Positions 33,356-44,620 of a stretch of DNA of 64,000 nt are shown in pieces (within the stretch, counting starts at the first letter, position 1; each line of letters opens with the position of its first letter). The position numbers were made by a program, and so were the translations under genes. A model generated the notes under the pieces. It had not been told where the DNA came from and ran no database searches. It saw only the letters and a program-made list of their open reading frames with translations. The DNA lies in the NCBI GenBank assembly GCA_018350325.1, contig JAEVLN010000008.1, positions 2,538,346 to 2,602,345 of the forward strand, in the 5' to 3' direction. This DNA is from Globodera rostochiensis (lineage: Eukaryota > Nematoda > Chromadorea > Rhabditida > Heteroderidae).

Positions 33356-35643
33356 ATGCTGAAATACCCTTACAATTTGGGGATTTTGGCTCTGTTTTTT
33401 TTGTTCCCCGGCGTCGTCCAATGTCAGTTCGACTTGCCGCACAGACTTTGTTTCTGCAAAGTTGGCGAAGTAATTGACAGCTGCGACTGCGATTCGAATT
33501 CCATCGACGTGTTCAACAATGCGAAGATTTACCCGGCTTTGCAGGACATTTTGCAAAGAGATCCATTCAAATTTTATAAGGTCCAAATTTTTAACTTTTA
33601 GTTTTACCATTAAAATGGATTTTTTCTATTTATTCTTCTTCTCATTTTAGGTCAACATGGCCAAGCCGTGTCCGTTTTGGGAGGACGACTCGGGACAGTG
33701 TTCGTCCAAAGATTGTTCCATCGGATATTGCGACGACGAAGTTCCACCGGCGCTGAGGGAGCCCGTCTCGACGGTATCGGCGGTTCGTTCCGCAAATTAT
33801 TCTATTTCGGTCAACGAAAGTGTTCGTACGGTGGGGTTTCGTTTTTTATTTTGGTTTCCATTTTTTAGCTTGACTTTTGAACCCCACGGGCCCGCGCAAA
33901 AATGGTAAATCCATCAAATTTTCCAAAAAATGAATTGCCGCTTTTCGCTTTTTCTTGGCCACGTTTTTGGTTATGGGATTTGGACGATGCTTCCATTATT
34001 CTGTGCCTTTTTTTGAGTTTTTTACATTATCAGGTCGAGTCGAATGGCTCATGCGATGGCAGTGCCAGTAACAAATTCGATCCGTTGGATGTTTCGCTGA
34101 CTGATGTTGATAAAGCGCAATTGCGAGAGTTGGACTCGTTTGAGGACAACAGCAACAAATTCTGCGAAGTTGAAGGTGATAATGAATGGCCAAAGATTTA
34201 TTTTTATTCAATTGGAACTTCCTTCAGATGAGAGTCCCGAAAATATGCATTACGTGAACTTGGCGAAGAATCCCGAACGTTACACCGGATACAAAGGCAA
34301 TTCAGCAGTCAAAGTTTGGAAGTGCATTTACAACGAAAACTGCTTCAAGTAATGACGTCTTAAAGCCTGTGCTTAAACAGATTTTGTTGGATTAAGGCCT
34401 GACCCGAAATTCGACAAAAAGTTCCTTCTCCAGCCGACGCCGACGGGTTTTTGTTTCTATTTGTGCAATAATTATAAGAATATTAATGTTCATTAGCGGT
34501 TATAACGTTCTAAATCCCTTTTTTAGGAATGTGTTTGGAGAAGCGCGTTTTTTATCGTCTAATTTCTGGCCTTCACTCGGCCATTACGGTTTCGATCGCG
34601 GCGCACAATTACAGGCCGGGTAATTTTAATTGTTTTTTAAATTCATTTTCCCGTTTATTTTCAGCCCCCGGAGGGTTTGGCGTGGGGACTTGGTATCGAA
34701 ATGTTGAAGTAATTTTAGGGAAATAAAACGATATTTTTTTCAATCGCTCGTTTATTTAGTTTTTTGAAAATCGCTTTGGCAACAAATGGAGCAAAGAGGG
34801 CCCCGAACGATTGAGGAATTTGTACTTCACTTATATGCTTGTGGGGACAAACATTTTGATACTTTTCCAAAGTAAAAAAACATCCCAAGGAATTGAGGGC
34901 CCTCGTGAAGGCGACGCCGTACATCCAAAAGAGCCAATTGTTCTACACAGGCAATGAACAGGTACCGCCAAATGTGCAGAAAATGCGCTTTTGAAGCAAA
35001 TAAATTTAATTTCGAAATCGAATTGATTGGCCCATTCAAAATGCGTTTCAGGAAGACAGGGAAACTCAGCTGGCATTGGACCACCTTCTTGCCCTCCTCA
35101 AAGAGTTCCCGAATCAATTCGATGAGACCCAACTTTTCTCGGTAACTCTTTAAATTTCGTTTAGTAAATATTCTTTCCGTGAGAATTGAATAAGAACCAA
35201 TTTTGGTTTTGTGAATGTTTTCCGTCAGAACTTCCAAGAGTCGCACGCTCGGCTGTTGAAGGAAGAGTTTCGACAGCATTTTTGGAACATTTCCCGCATT
35301 ATGGACTGTGTTGGCTGTGACAAATGCCGTCTTTGGGGCAAATTGCAAACGCACGGCATGGGCACGGCATTGAAAGTGCTCTTTTCCGACGTCCCTCGGC
35401 ACGCAAACGGACAAAAAGGGCAGCCAAAAAACAGCGAAAACGCATCGTTCGACGGACAGTTCAAACTCAACAGGTTCGGCCAAATAAACTAAAATTGAGA
35501 GGGTGTCGATGGCGCCGTCATTTATTTGTTTTTTTTTATTTAGGAACGATTTGGTTGCACTGTTCCAAAGTTTCGGAAGATATTCGTCCAGCATTTGGGA
35601 GATCGACGGATTCAGGAAACATTTTCGGCATGACGAATTATGA
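33356..35643 (+). CDS. ero-1: ERO1, endoplasmic reticulum oxidoreductin
   Basis: FAD-dependent oxidase that re-oxidises protein disulfide isomerase in the ER lumen. The ATG at 33,356 opens a signal peptide, [16 protein letters not shown], cleaved near residue 23. Then come [52 protein letters not shown] (the shuttle-Cys region) and [11 protein letters not shown]. Next are [26 protein letters not shown], and [19 protein letters not shown]. Near the end [20 protein letters not shown] carries the active-site CxxCxxC, followed by [10 protein letters not shown]. The last exon ends [20 protein letters not shown] and TGA at 35,641-35,643. About ten exons. All hallmark cysteines are visible. Confidence 0.96.
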
Positions 35644-35949
35644 ACTTTCCGCTTAATTTTTTTAATCGAATTTTTATTAATTTCTGAGAATTGTCTCTCC
35701 CCTCTGTCTGTAATATCTTTTTCGATGAGAGTTTTAACTAATTTATTACTCTGTACAATTATTCTCTGTGTGAATTTATTTGTTCCCAGTGTTCATACCT
35801 TTTTTACCTAATTGAGTATTGTAAAAAAAAATTTATTTATTGTACTTTTGAAGTTTACATTTTATGGGAGTTTGTATAGAATTTCTATTATTTTAATTGT
35901 GGCGACATTTCTTTTTTTAATTTTTTTTTTGGTTTTGTCCGTTGTTAAA
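35644..35949. other. AT-rich spacer before LIN-7
   Basis: T-rich runs and an AATTTTTATTAATTT-type sequence follow the ERO1 stop. No gene. It holds the ERO1 3' end and the LIN-7 5' region. Confidence 0.5.
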
Positions 35950-37091
35950 ATGGCGTCGAGTGAGTTCAGCGTTGACCGTGGTGAGTTGTCTTTTTGCGAT
36001 CACTGACCGTCGACCCCAAAATTTGCATGAAAAAAACAGATTTGCATCGTGTGAATGAACTGATCGAACAAACACTAAAAATAAGCGACAGGGAATTGCC
36101 CAATTTGGCCCGACTTCAGCAAAACATTCAATCGCCCTTTTTCAATGCTGTCAAAAATGTGTACGAATTTGTTTATGAGCAGCAGCAAAATTCCGTTGAA
36201 CCATCGAATGAGGTGAAAGTGTCCAAACGATTGCCTACGCCCGGGGGGGGGGGGGGCTAATCTTTGAACTTAAGGAAATGAGTGAATGTGTAAATAAAAG
36301 CCATTTCTTTCCTAGTGAAATAGTCTAAAACGGAATTACAATTTGAAAGATTGGCACGTCATTTCATTTTGTTTAATTTTGACCCATATTTATTTGAGAT
36401 TGCGTTGTCGAGTGCCGCTGCCAAAGCGACGGTGCGTTTTGCTAGTGTCTTAAAACATTGCTGGCCTCACCACATTAAAACTATTAATTTAATTGGCAAT
36501 TAAATATTTTTGGTTGCTATTTTCTCTGCCGCCGAGGGTTCGGCCCACCCTCGGGTGATCGATCTGCCGAAAACTGATCAGGGACTTGGATTTAATGTTA
36601 TGGGCGGCAAGGAGCAGAACTCGCCCATTTACGTTTCGCGAATCATCCCCGGTCACAAAATTCTTTAAATTTCCCATTCTTTCTCTGACCAGCTCCAACT
36701 GTTCCAGGAGGAGTGGCCGATCTCCACGGCGGATTGAAGCGCGGCGACCAGCTGATCGCCGTCAACGGAGTGGTGAATTCGAGGGGGGGGGGGGGTATTT
36801 GAGACGACGAGGGGAAAGTGAATGTTAGTGAGTGACGCTACGAGAGGGGTCCTCGAGTTTTATAGATTAGGCTTTGCTTCTCCAAATGTCGTAACTGAGT
36901 CTCGCCCTGCTCAGAACGTTGAGAGGGAAAAACACGAGACGGCGGTTCGTCTGCTGAAGAGTGCCAAAGGCAGCGTGAAATTGGTCGTCCGTTTCACACC
37001 AAAACTATTGGACGAAATGGATAAGCGCTTTGAAGAGCAGAGACGGAGGACCCTCCAACATTCGCCCTCTTTTAGCCGATCCGCCCATTGA
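35950..37091 (+). CDS. lin-7: LIN-7 (Veli/MALS) L27-PDZ scaffold
   Basis: Small scaffold of the LIN-2/LIN-7/LIN-10 complex that localises receptors at epithelial junctions and synapses. Exon 1 (35,950-35,979) encodes MASSEFSVD and joins to an L27-type exon, [20 protein letters not shown], then [21 protein letters not shown] short exon gives [10 protein letters not shown]. The PDZ domain begins [20 protein letters not shown], with GLGFNVMGG as the carboxylate-binding loop, then [35 protein letters not shown] and [13 protein letters not shown] helix residues. It ends [17 protein letters not shown] and a short tail to TGA at 37,089-37,091. The match to LIN-7 is close throughout. A G run at 36,242-36,256 and another at 36,783-36,795 lie in introns. 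Confidence 0.96.
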
Positions 37092-37588
37092 AACACTTTT
37101 AACTTTCATCTTTTACATTTCCAAATTTGGATTTTGCCATAAATTTGGTCGCAAAAGAATAGAAATGGTGTGGGACGGTGTTGTTTTCCCCAATGGTTTT
37201 TCTCCCGCGTTTCCATTTCCGTCATTTCTTTGCCAATTGTCAATTTGTTAGCATTTCAAGCGCCTCATTTCTTTGGCCACCGCCCCCAGAAAGTGGAGAA
37301 GGCCAAAATGGAGTGGAAGGAAGTGAATGAGTGCCGTGCCAATTCTGTGCCTTCCTCTCCCCTCCCAATCTTCCCCCACCTCCCATCTGTCCCATCCGGC
37401 GCCCCTTTAATTTTGTCTCTGGCAGCGCTCGAGAGGAAATTGCATCGTCGCCAACCATCCCCCCCCCTCCCCCTCCCCTCCCCCCCACGTCCGTTTTCAC
37501 GTCACTTTTTCGTCCAGCCCATCAAAGCATTTCATTCAGCGCCCATTGTCTCGAAGACGCCTTCCCTTCCTCCGTCCCCTCACCGGAA

Positions 37589-38442
37589 ATGTTTCCTCCC
37601 GTCGTTTCCCATTCGGACAAAATTAATGGCGAGATGGAAGAGAATATGCAAACGGAGGCGCAATTTGTGAGGCAATTTGTGGAACGGCACAACGAACTGC
37701 GCGAATTGGTTAGTGCATCAGAGGAAAAGCGATGAATTGCAAATTCATTGGGCGTTTCTCACAAAGCACGGTTCCCCGAAGTTGACTGTCAGCGAGGAGC
37801 TCTGTGCCATGGCCAAGGAATGGGCGAGCAAAATTGCTTGGCAAGGCCATGTGTCGTTTGCCGAAATGAGCGGTAATTTGGGAGAGGGAAAGAAAAGAAT
37901 GAAAGCCCGCGGCAATTTATGCCATTCGGAGGGCATTTTGTAAACAAAACGGGTTATGTTGCGCATTGGGAAATGACCATTTGGCTCATAACTTTAAGGG
38001 GTTGGAGAAAATGTGACTGTGTTCCCGGAGGGGAAATGCGCGCGGGAAATGGTCGACTACTGGTACGAAGAGAACCGGAAGTACGAATACGACTCCCCCG
38101 GCTGGCAAGAAGGTGAGTGCAACTCCCGCTCGGTTATTAAAATTTGGGTTCACAAATGCAGGAACGAATTACTTCTCACAAATAATTTGGAGATCGACTA
38201 AAGAGGTTTTTGTATTTTGTTAGGCCTTTCGATCGGTTTAAAATTCCAATTTTCAAAAGATCGGAGTAAGTCGGTCGACGATGCGCTCATTTCCCCAGCC
38301 GACAGAACGGGAAAAGAAAATTGCAAACGGAAATTTAAATGCCGTCAAAAATGTTGTGGTCGTGGCTTTCTACAGGCCCGCGGGGAATTCAAATCGAAGC
38401 GGACAATTTGTGCTCAACGTGTCAAAGCCAATTGCGCACTGA
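37589..38442 (+). CDS. GAPR-1/GLIPR2-like CAP-domain protein
   Basis: Member of the CAP (SCP/TAPS) superfamily, nearest in pattern to the intracellular Golgi-associated GAPR-1 group because no signal peptide is visible. Exon 1 gives FVRQFVERHNELREL. Then HGSPKLTVSEELCAMAKEWA with the CAP His in WQGHVSF. Then GENVTVFPEGKCAREMVDYW, and NYFSQIIWRSTKE (CAP1 motif). A 54-bp intron (38,203-38,256) leads to IGVSRSTMRSFPQPTER, then NVVVVAFYRPAGNSNRSGQF and LNVSKPIAH, with TGA at 38,440-38,442. The start is the ATG at 37,589 (MFPPVVSH); 37,634 (MEENMQTE) is an alternative. Secreted CAP proteins are effectors in plant-parasitic nematodes, but this one lacks the secretion signal. Confidence 0.9.
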
Positions 38443-38565
38443 TTGTTTACGTTTATAAATAATATTATGATGTTAATTAAAGTAAGTACTATAACCCTAT
38501 GTTCCGCTTTACTTTCTGTACAAAACATTGCGAAAGAGCACTCCTAAATTCACAAACAATAAAGT

Positions 38566-41068
38566 TCATGCCATCGCAATTGTTTTCTTTATTTCGGGAT
38601 GACTAGCCGCATACTCAGCCATTCGCCTCTCCAATTCAGGGCGAAAATGTCGGATCAGTCCCTAAAAGGGAATCATTTAAGACACATAATAACGAGGTTC
38701 AGAATAAAAGTTTTAGGGAGGGAACATATCAAAAGGACAAGTTAAAAAAGCATATTTTCTTGAGAAAATGCGCGCACCAACAAAAAATTCTCGAAAAATC
38801 CCCAAAATGTTTTCCCGAACCTGAACAGGCCAAGCGGCCGCGTCACCCAACGCGCAAATTGTGTGCCCTTCAATTTGCTTGGTCAGCTCCCACAGCATGT
38901 CAATTTCGCTGGGCACCGCCTTGCCCTTGACGAAACGCCACATGATTTTGTTCAGCCAATTGCACCCCTCTCGGCAGGGAGTGCACTGTCCACAGCTTTC
39001 GTGCTTGTAGAACTCGGCGAGGCGCGCAATGCATTTGACAATGTCACACTGAAAAAAGTGTTACAAAAGGAGTCATTAGTCTCCCGCCATCCCCCCGATC
39101 ACCACCTGTTTGTTCATGACAATAACCGCAGCTGTACCAAGCCCCGAATTCACTTGGACGAGCGCATCGAAATCCATCATAACATTATCGCAAATACTGA
39201 AAATCATAAGTCCAAATCATCAAAACTATTTTCATCAGACGGTTGTAAAGCTCCCCTCAAGTAAAGAAACAGAAGGATGGCTTGGGAATCTGGTACTTAA
39301 TATCTTTCATTTGGAATAATACTGGTTGACAGCTCGTTACGCCTTGAGCAACCTTTTACAGTTAGTGAATAAAATTTATTGTTGGAAATTTGACACTCAG
39401 AACCTTTTTGAACGTAAATAAATAATTTACCTCTTTGGTAACAGAGGAACGGACGAGCCGCCTGGAATGATGGCCAAAAGATTGTCCCATCCCCCAATGA
39501 CTCCCCCGCTGTGCCGTTCGATCAGGTCGCGCAGGGGAATGGACATCTCTTCCTCGACGGTGGTCGGATCGTTGACGTGTCCGGAGATGCAAAACAACTT
39601 AAGAAATCCCCAAACGGCATATAAGCCAAGTCTTAACTCCTCACTTTCGTCCCGCGGTTTCTTTCTCGACCAAAACTCGCAAACCAGGCACCGCCTCGAC
39701 GACAAATTGTAGGTGCAACGGCGACAGTCTCAACCTAAGGAAAAGTGATGGAAATTAAATTAAAAAAAGAAGTTTAAACACCCCACCGTTGCTTACATTC
39801 GTAACAGTCGTAGGGCATCCAAACAGGCCGATGTCCGCCGGAAACGGTGGCTTCAGCCGGGGCTTTCCCTGCTTCCCTTCCAAAGATTCGATTAGAGCCT
39901 AAATATTAAAGTTTGAAACATTTTCACTACAAAATCAGTTAGTTTTGCACCGTCTCCTCCCCACAAATATATGCGCCTGCTCCGCGATGCATCTTCAAAG
40001 GGAGTTATTTTTGACAAAAAGCAAAGACAAAATACGAAAATGTCGAAGTTGTAACCGGTGCCGAGACAATCTTTTCCAATGTATCCTGCCTAAACAAAGA
40101 TAAATAATGTAAACCAGGCGTTTTCCGAAAAGAGAATTACGGAAGAACCCCACTTTACCTTATAAGCTTCATGAATTGCTTCCTGAAGAATGCATGCTTC
40201 GTTGTAGAACTCGCCGCGGATGTAGATGTACGCGGCCCTCGCGCCCATTGCAACGCCTGCGATAAGACAACCCTCGAGCAGTTTGTGAGGGTCATGTCGC
40301 TGTATTGAAAAATGAACAAAATTTAAAACCAAAAGATATTACCATAATTTCTCTGTCTTTACACGTGCCAGGTTCACCCTGAAAATTGAAAAAAGACAGT
40401 GTCCAATTAAACGGGTTGCGACCCCACAGAAATGGGTAATACCGTAGTAGAGTCGGTGCCACATTATTTGAAAAATTTTCAGTCTATAAAAATGTTTTTT
40501 AAGGGTATCGGGCGGAATACCCAGTCGCTTTTCTAACGACTTTGAAAAAAGGCACGGATTCTACTATTTATTACTCAAAAAGTACCTCGTCCGCGTTGAT
40601 CACCAAATATTTGGGCCGCCCATCGAACGGTTTGCCCATGAAGCCCCACTTCATCCCGCTCGGGAAGCCCGCCCCGCCCCGTCCGCGCAAACCGGAAGTG
40701 CTTATCTCACTCAGAATCCATTTTGGTCCTTTTAGAATGATTTCCTTTGTCTTGTACCAATCACCCTCAAAAAAAACAACAAAACTAACAAGGAGAATTT
40801 TGGAAGTTACCCTCGCCAAAGCGCCCTTCAGACGATAATCGTGTCGCCCGTAAAGATTGGTGAAAATCCGGTCCGAATCTTTCAAATCGCCGAAGGTCGT
40901 TTTCTCAAGCGTTTTGCTCGCAGTGCCCGTCGACAGAAACGATTTGCCGAAAGTGACTGTGCCTAACACCAAACAAAAAATTGTCATAAAATTCCAAAAA
41001 CTGAACGACTTACGCGGCAAAAGTTGTATCCTTCCAGTAACCATAGACAACATTCGTTTCCGAAACAA
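38566..41068 (-). CDS. nuo-1: NDUFV1, 51-kDa flavoprotein of mitochondrial complex I
   Basis: NADH-binding subunit carrying FMN and the N3 Fe-S cluster. The ATG at 41,068 gives the Arg-rich [19 protein letters not shown], a plausible mitochondrial presequence. Exons then give [53 protein letters not shown] (Rossmann-like FMN/NADH loop), [20 protein letters not shown] and [12 protein letters not shown]. Next are [45 protein letters not shown] and [33 protein letters not shown] holds the cluster cysteines, and [20 protein letters not shown] follows. The end is [18 protein letters not shown] and TGA at 38,566-38,568. About eleven exons. All functional motifs are intact. It lies 124 bp from the convergent CAP gene. 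Confidence 0.97.
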
Positions 41069-41570
41069 ACAAATTCAGACTAATAATTAAATTATTTTAA
41101 TATATAAAACCCAATGCGATTAATGTCTATTAAACAACAACAACACAGAAACCTAACTGATTTTGTGTAGAAACGTAAAAATCAATTGTCGATGTATCCT
41201 TTATCAAAGAATGCCACTGTTTTTTGGAACAAAATAACTTATGAAAGGTATACGAATAAAGAACCAACAAGTTGGGAACAACGACGTGAAAGGTCGGCAC
41301 ACAAACATGGAATGGAGGAAGTCAAATAACCATAGGCCAAAGCTTGTAAAAAGCTAATTAGTCAAAGTCCGAGCAAAAATGAGGGAATGCAAAACAAAGC
41401 CACACATTTTATGAGTATAATCGCATAAAATGGGCCAAATGAACGAAAAGAGTTCAATTATTCATTGGCCATGGCGTGCGATGTGTTTGGGCGGGAAAGT
41501 GTGTCGGATGGGCGAATTGGTGGAGGGGTGGGGGGGGGGGGGTAACCGTCCCAACAAAAAAGATCAATCA

Positions 41571-42592
41571 TCAGAGCTCCATTTTCATCGCTTTGTTTTT
41601 CAAGTGATTGAAAGTGTCCTCAAAGACAACAGACATATTCTCAAAGGCCACCTGAAATGATAAAATGTTATTCCCAATAAGTGAACAAAAACAGACTTTT
41701 GAATAAGAAAAGATTAGACGAGCGGCACCGATCGGATCACCAGACGCAATGGCACCGACAAGAACAGACAAAGCGCTCGTAGGGATAAACCCCCGCCAGT
41801 AGCAGACGACATGAGCACCCTCCTTGAACTCGTAGACGTAACTCTCAAACTGACCTTGACGGAAATTTTGGCCTAAAACGATTCATTTAAGAATTTAGGC
41901 AGATAAGTGCATTGGTGCACAAAAAAATCAAAAACAACAATCGCAGGAATAACCTGAAGTGAACGTCTCCTTCACCAATCCACTATAGGCATCAGAATGG
42001 CGTGAAACTTCACCGGTCAGCACAGTGCATGTTGAATTGGCCCAGTGGAAGCCCGGCCGACCGACAGTCAGCGATGGGGCGGCCAACAAAGTAACTCTAT
42101 TGGAGGGATTATCCGACTTTAGACTCCCGAAAACTTACGCTTCAAACAATGTGGCATATGCAAACTGAAGACGCAATTGCAACCCTCCAACAGAAAGCGG
42201 GACCTGCATAAATGTAATGACCAATGTAAAAATGACTTTGTCTTAAATTCTCAGACCCAAGTTGAATCACTGGAAAACGCTTGGCCTTTGGAGATGCGTT
42301 TCAGTTCAGACTGAAATTTGGACACAGCCGAAAGGGCATTATTACCTTAAACAAAAGGAACAAAATCCACTTACAAATTGCAGAACTTACTTGCGGAGTT
42401 GACCGAAGCGGTCTTAAAGTCCCTGGCAGCAATGTTGTAGGATTTCCAGCGGAGGTAATAAGAAACCTGAAATGGTAGTAACCGCGGTCAAGCTGGCTAA
42501 CCTATCGGCAAGAAGTCAAAAAGACTCACGACATTATAAAGCACGAGAAGGATGATAAGATTTCTGACCAATCGCGTAAAAAAGAAAGCCAT
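41571..42592 (-). CDS. unrecognised small membrane protein
   Basis: Six or seven short exons. The ATG at 42,592 starts MAFFFTRLVRNLIILLVLYN, a clear N-terminal membrane helix. Next come VSYYLRWKSYNIAARDFKTA, then ALSAVSKFQSELKRISKGQ and VPLSVGGLQLRLQFAYATLF. Then GRPGFHWANSTCTVLTGEVS, FESYVYEFKEGAHVVCYWRG and SALSVLVGAIASGDPIGAAR. The last exon ends VFEDTFNHLKNKAMKMEL with TGA at 41,571-41,573. Intron phases and clean GT...AG borders make it a credible gene of about 230 residues. Two Cys (STC and VVC) might pair in an outer domain. I recognise no family. It is divergent from the phosphatase gene, whose start is 440 bp away. Confidence 0.65.
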
Positions 42593-42799
42593 CACAAAGG
42601 GTATGTTTGTTTGTTGCAGGCAAAAATTATCTAAAAAATAATAGAGTATTGAACGAAATCAGGATGATCCGAGCAGTGTCCTAAATGTGTATGGGTAGAC
42701 TTTAAAAGAATTTTCGTTTGTGGACTTTCTGAAACTTTTAAACATACAAGATTCAATTTCTACGGCATTTTTGTTGAATAATTTTGGCAAAAAATCATT

Positions 42800-42900
42800 C
42801 ATTTTTATGCATGACAGCAAAAAAGAAAAAAAGCGAATTAATGTTTGAACGAATTGTTGTAATAATAAATTTTTGGCGTTCTGTCATCTGAATGTGTCCA
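42800..42900 (-). repeat. dispersed 100-bp repeat, copy 2 of 3
   Basis: Reverse-complement copy of the repeat at 19,132-19,232: on the minus strand it reads GACAGAACGCCAAAAATTTA, then CAACAATTCGTTCAAACATT and TAATTCGC. It ends about 30 bp before the TATA box of the phosphatase gene, so it lies in that promoter. Confidence 0.85.
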
Positions 42901-42929
42901 CTTTTGTGATTTTCTACATTGGCGAAATG

Positions 42930-42937
42930 TATATAAG
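42930..42937 (+). promoter_or_regulatory. TATA box of the phosphatase gene
   Basis: TATATAAG lies 93 bp upstream of the ATG at 43,031, at a suitable distance for initiation near 42,960. It is the clearest core-promoter element in the window. Use of the site is inferred. Confidence 0.55.
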
Positions 42938-43030
42938 GCAAAGAAAGTCTTCATTTGTTAACAACACTATTATTTCACAATCATCACACCAGCAGTACAG
43001 CTCCAGCACCACATCTTCGCAACAAGCATC

Positions 43031-44205
43031 ATGACGGGCCCTCTGAGCATCAGTCAAGTGGACGCCATCATCGAGAAGGTCAAACAGTCATCGTACCAAA
43101 ACTTCACGGAAAGCGTAAGTGTTTGCTTCTTCACATTGGGAATCCTCGTCTTAATTCTCTGTTTTTCAGGTCAGCGTGGATGAAGTGCATTTCCTGTGTG
43201 AGACTGCTCTCAACGTCCTCCGGCTGGAGCCATCACTCATCGAGATCCGGCCGCCTGTAATCATCTGCGGTGACATCCACGGACACTTCACGGACCTGAT
43301 GAGAATCTTCACACGAGTCGGACACCCGCCGGACAGGAACTTCGTCTTTCTCGGGAACTACGTCGACAGAGGCAAACAGAGCTTGGAGACCGCCGTTCTA
43401 CTCTTCTGCTACAAAGTGAGTGTTTTGCAATCGTTTTTTGATGCATGGAATTAACATGATTAAATTAAGATCAAATATCCGGAGACCTTCATTCTGCTGC
43501 GCGGCAATCATGAGAGCAGTGCCATCAATCGATCGTAAGTTGTTTTGCACACTTTATAACATTTAAATATTTCTGTTTTTAAGGAATGGACTGTTCGAAG
43601 AGATTGGCCAGCGTTACGGACAACAGCATGCTCAACTCCTCTGGAAGCACTTCAATCAGGCGTTTGCATGGCTTCCATACGTCGGCTTGGTCGGGAAAAG
43701 AATTCTATGTAAGTATTCCCAGGGCGTTTGTAATGAACTAATTATGTATTTGATTTCAGGCGTCCATGCAGGCCTTTCTCCCAGTTTGCAAAGCATGGAC
43801 CAGCTTCGCAAACTGCGTCGCCCGGTTGCGGACCCGCCCAATCCGTCATTGGAGCTCGACATTCTCTGGGCCGACGCTGAACCTGGGATTCAAGGATTTC
43901 GTGCAAACACGCGAGGGGCGAGCGTCATGTTTGGGGAGGATGTGGTTGCCAACGTCCGCAAACTGCTCGACGTCAGCTTGATTGTCCGCTCGCATCAGGT
44001 AGACCGATACTTTTTGACTATTTACCGTAACGTTTTAACTTTGTTTCAGCCCGTCAAAAATGGAGCGGAAGTCTTCGCCGAAAATCGACTGATCACCATT
44101 TTTTCGGCTTCTAACTATGCGGGACACGGCAACTCGGGAGCGGTTCTGGTTGTTGATGCGAGCATGAACTACACCACTGAATTCTTCCCGCCAATCGCCG
44201 AGTGA
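43031..44205 (+). CDS. divergent PP1-like serine/threonine phosphatase, possibly inactive
   Basis: Six exons (43,031-43,113; 43,171-43,413; 43,471-43,533; 43,585-43,709; 43,760-43,999; 44,050-44,205). PPP-family core: ICGDIHGHF (usual GDIHGQ), FLGNYVDRGKQSLET, LLRGNHESSAINR, CVHAGLSPSLQSM (usual CHGGLSP), RGASVMFG, LIVRSHQ and IFSASNYAGHGNSG (usual FSAPNYCG). Metal ligands Asp and His of GDIHG, Asn and His of GNHE, His of VHAG and His of RSHQ are kept. The Asp that bridges the two metals (GDYVDRG) is Asn here (codon AAC, 43,356-43,358), and the Cys of NYCG is Ala. Nematodes have many divergent PP1-like genes, often germline-expressed. Length (about 300 residues) fits the catalytic core. Activity cannot be judged from sequence. 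Confidence 0.93.
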
Positions 44206-44253
44206 TACGCGAAGGAAGGAATATGATGACTAACTCTGCCGGAGAAGGATATG

Positions 44254-44374
44254 GGAGTGTGATCAGTGTTGTATTGTATAATTTTCACCCTTTGGGAGTG
44301 TGATCAGTGTTGTATTGTATAATTTTCACCCTTTGGGAGTGTGATCAGTGTTGTATTGTATAATTTTCACCCTT
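44254..44374 (+). repeat. about 42-bp tandem repeat after the phosphatase stop
   Basis: Three near-identical copies of GGGAGTGTGATCAGTGTTGT plus ATTGTATAATTTTCACCCTT(T), starting about 50 bp downstream of the stop codon, probably inside the 3' UTR. Confidence 0.9.
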
Positions 44375-44562
44375 CTGCGACATGTACATTGTATTCCATA
44401 CACATATTTCCAACTGATGTATTGAGAGTGTGTTCTATTCCCCATCAATATGTGTTATCGTACTCATCCTGATATTGTACATAGTTGGCACAAACATTAT
44501 GCATTAATTGTCACTTTAACTAAATAAACAAGTCGGATGCAATTAAGTTTTTGTGTCCCGAT

Positions 44563-44620
44563 ATTAGGTTGTCCCAAGAGCGTTCGAAAAATTTTAACCG
44601 ATTTTCTCAATTTTGATTTA
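44563..44620 (+). mobile_element. possible mariner-type terminus
   Basis: TTAGGTTGTCCCAAGAGCGTTCGAAAAATTTT is split here as TTAGGTTGTCCCAAGAGCG followed by TTCGAAAAATTTT. It resembles mariner terminal inverted repeats (TTAGGTTG...CCAAAAG) and is preceded by TA. No matching opposite end or transposase was found within the next kilobase, so it is at most a solo, truncated end. Confidence 0.4.

Noticed and set aside
38203..38256. Apparent frameshift in the CAP gene after IIWRSTKE
   Set aside because: A 54-bp GT...AG intron ending TTTCAAAAG restores IGVSRSTMRSFPQ and the conserved FYRPAGN, so the gene is intact.
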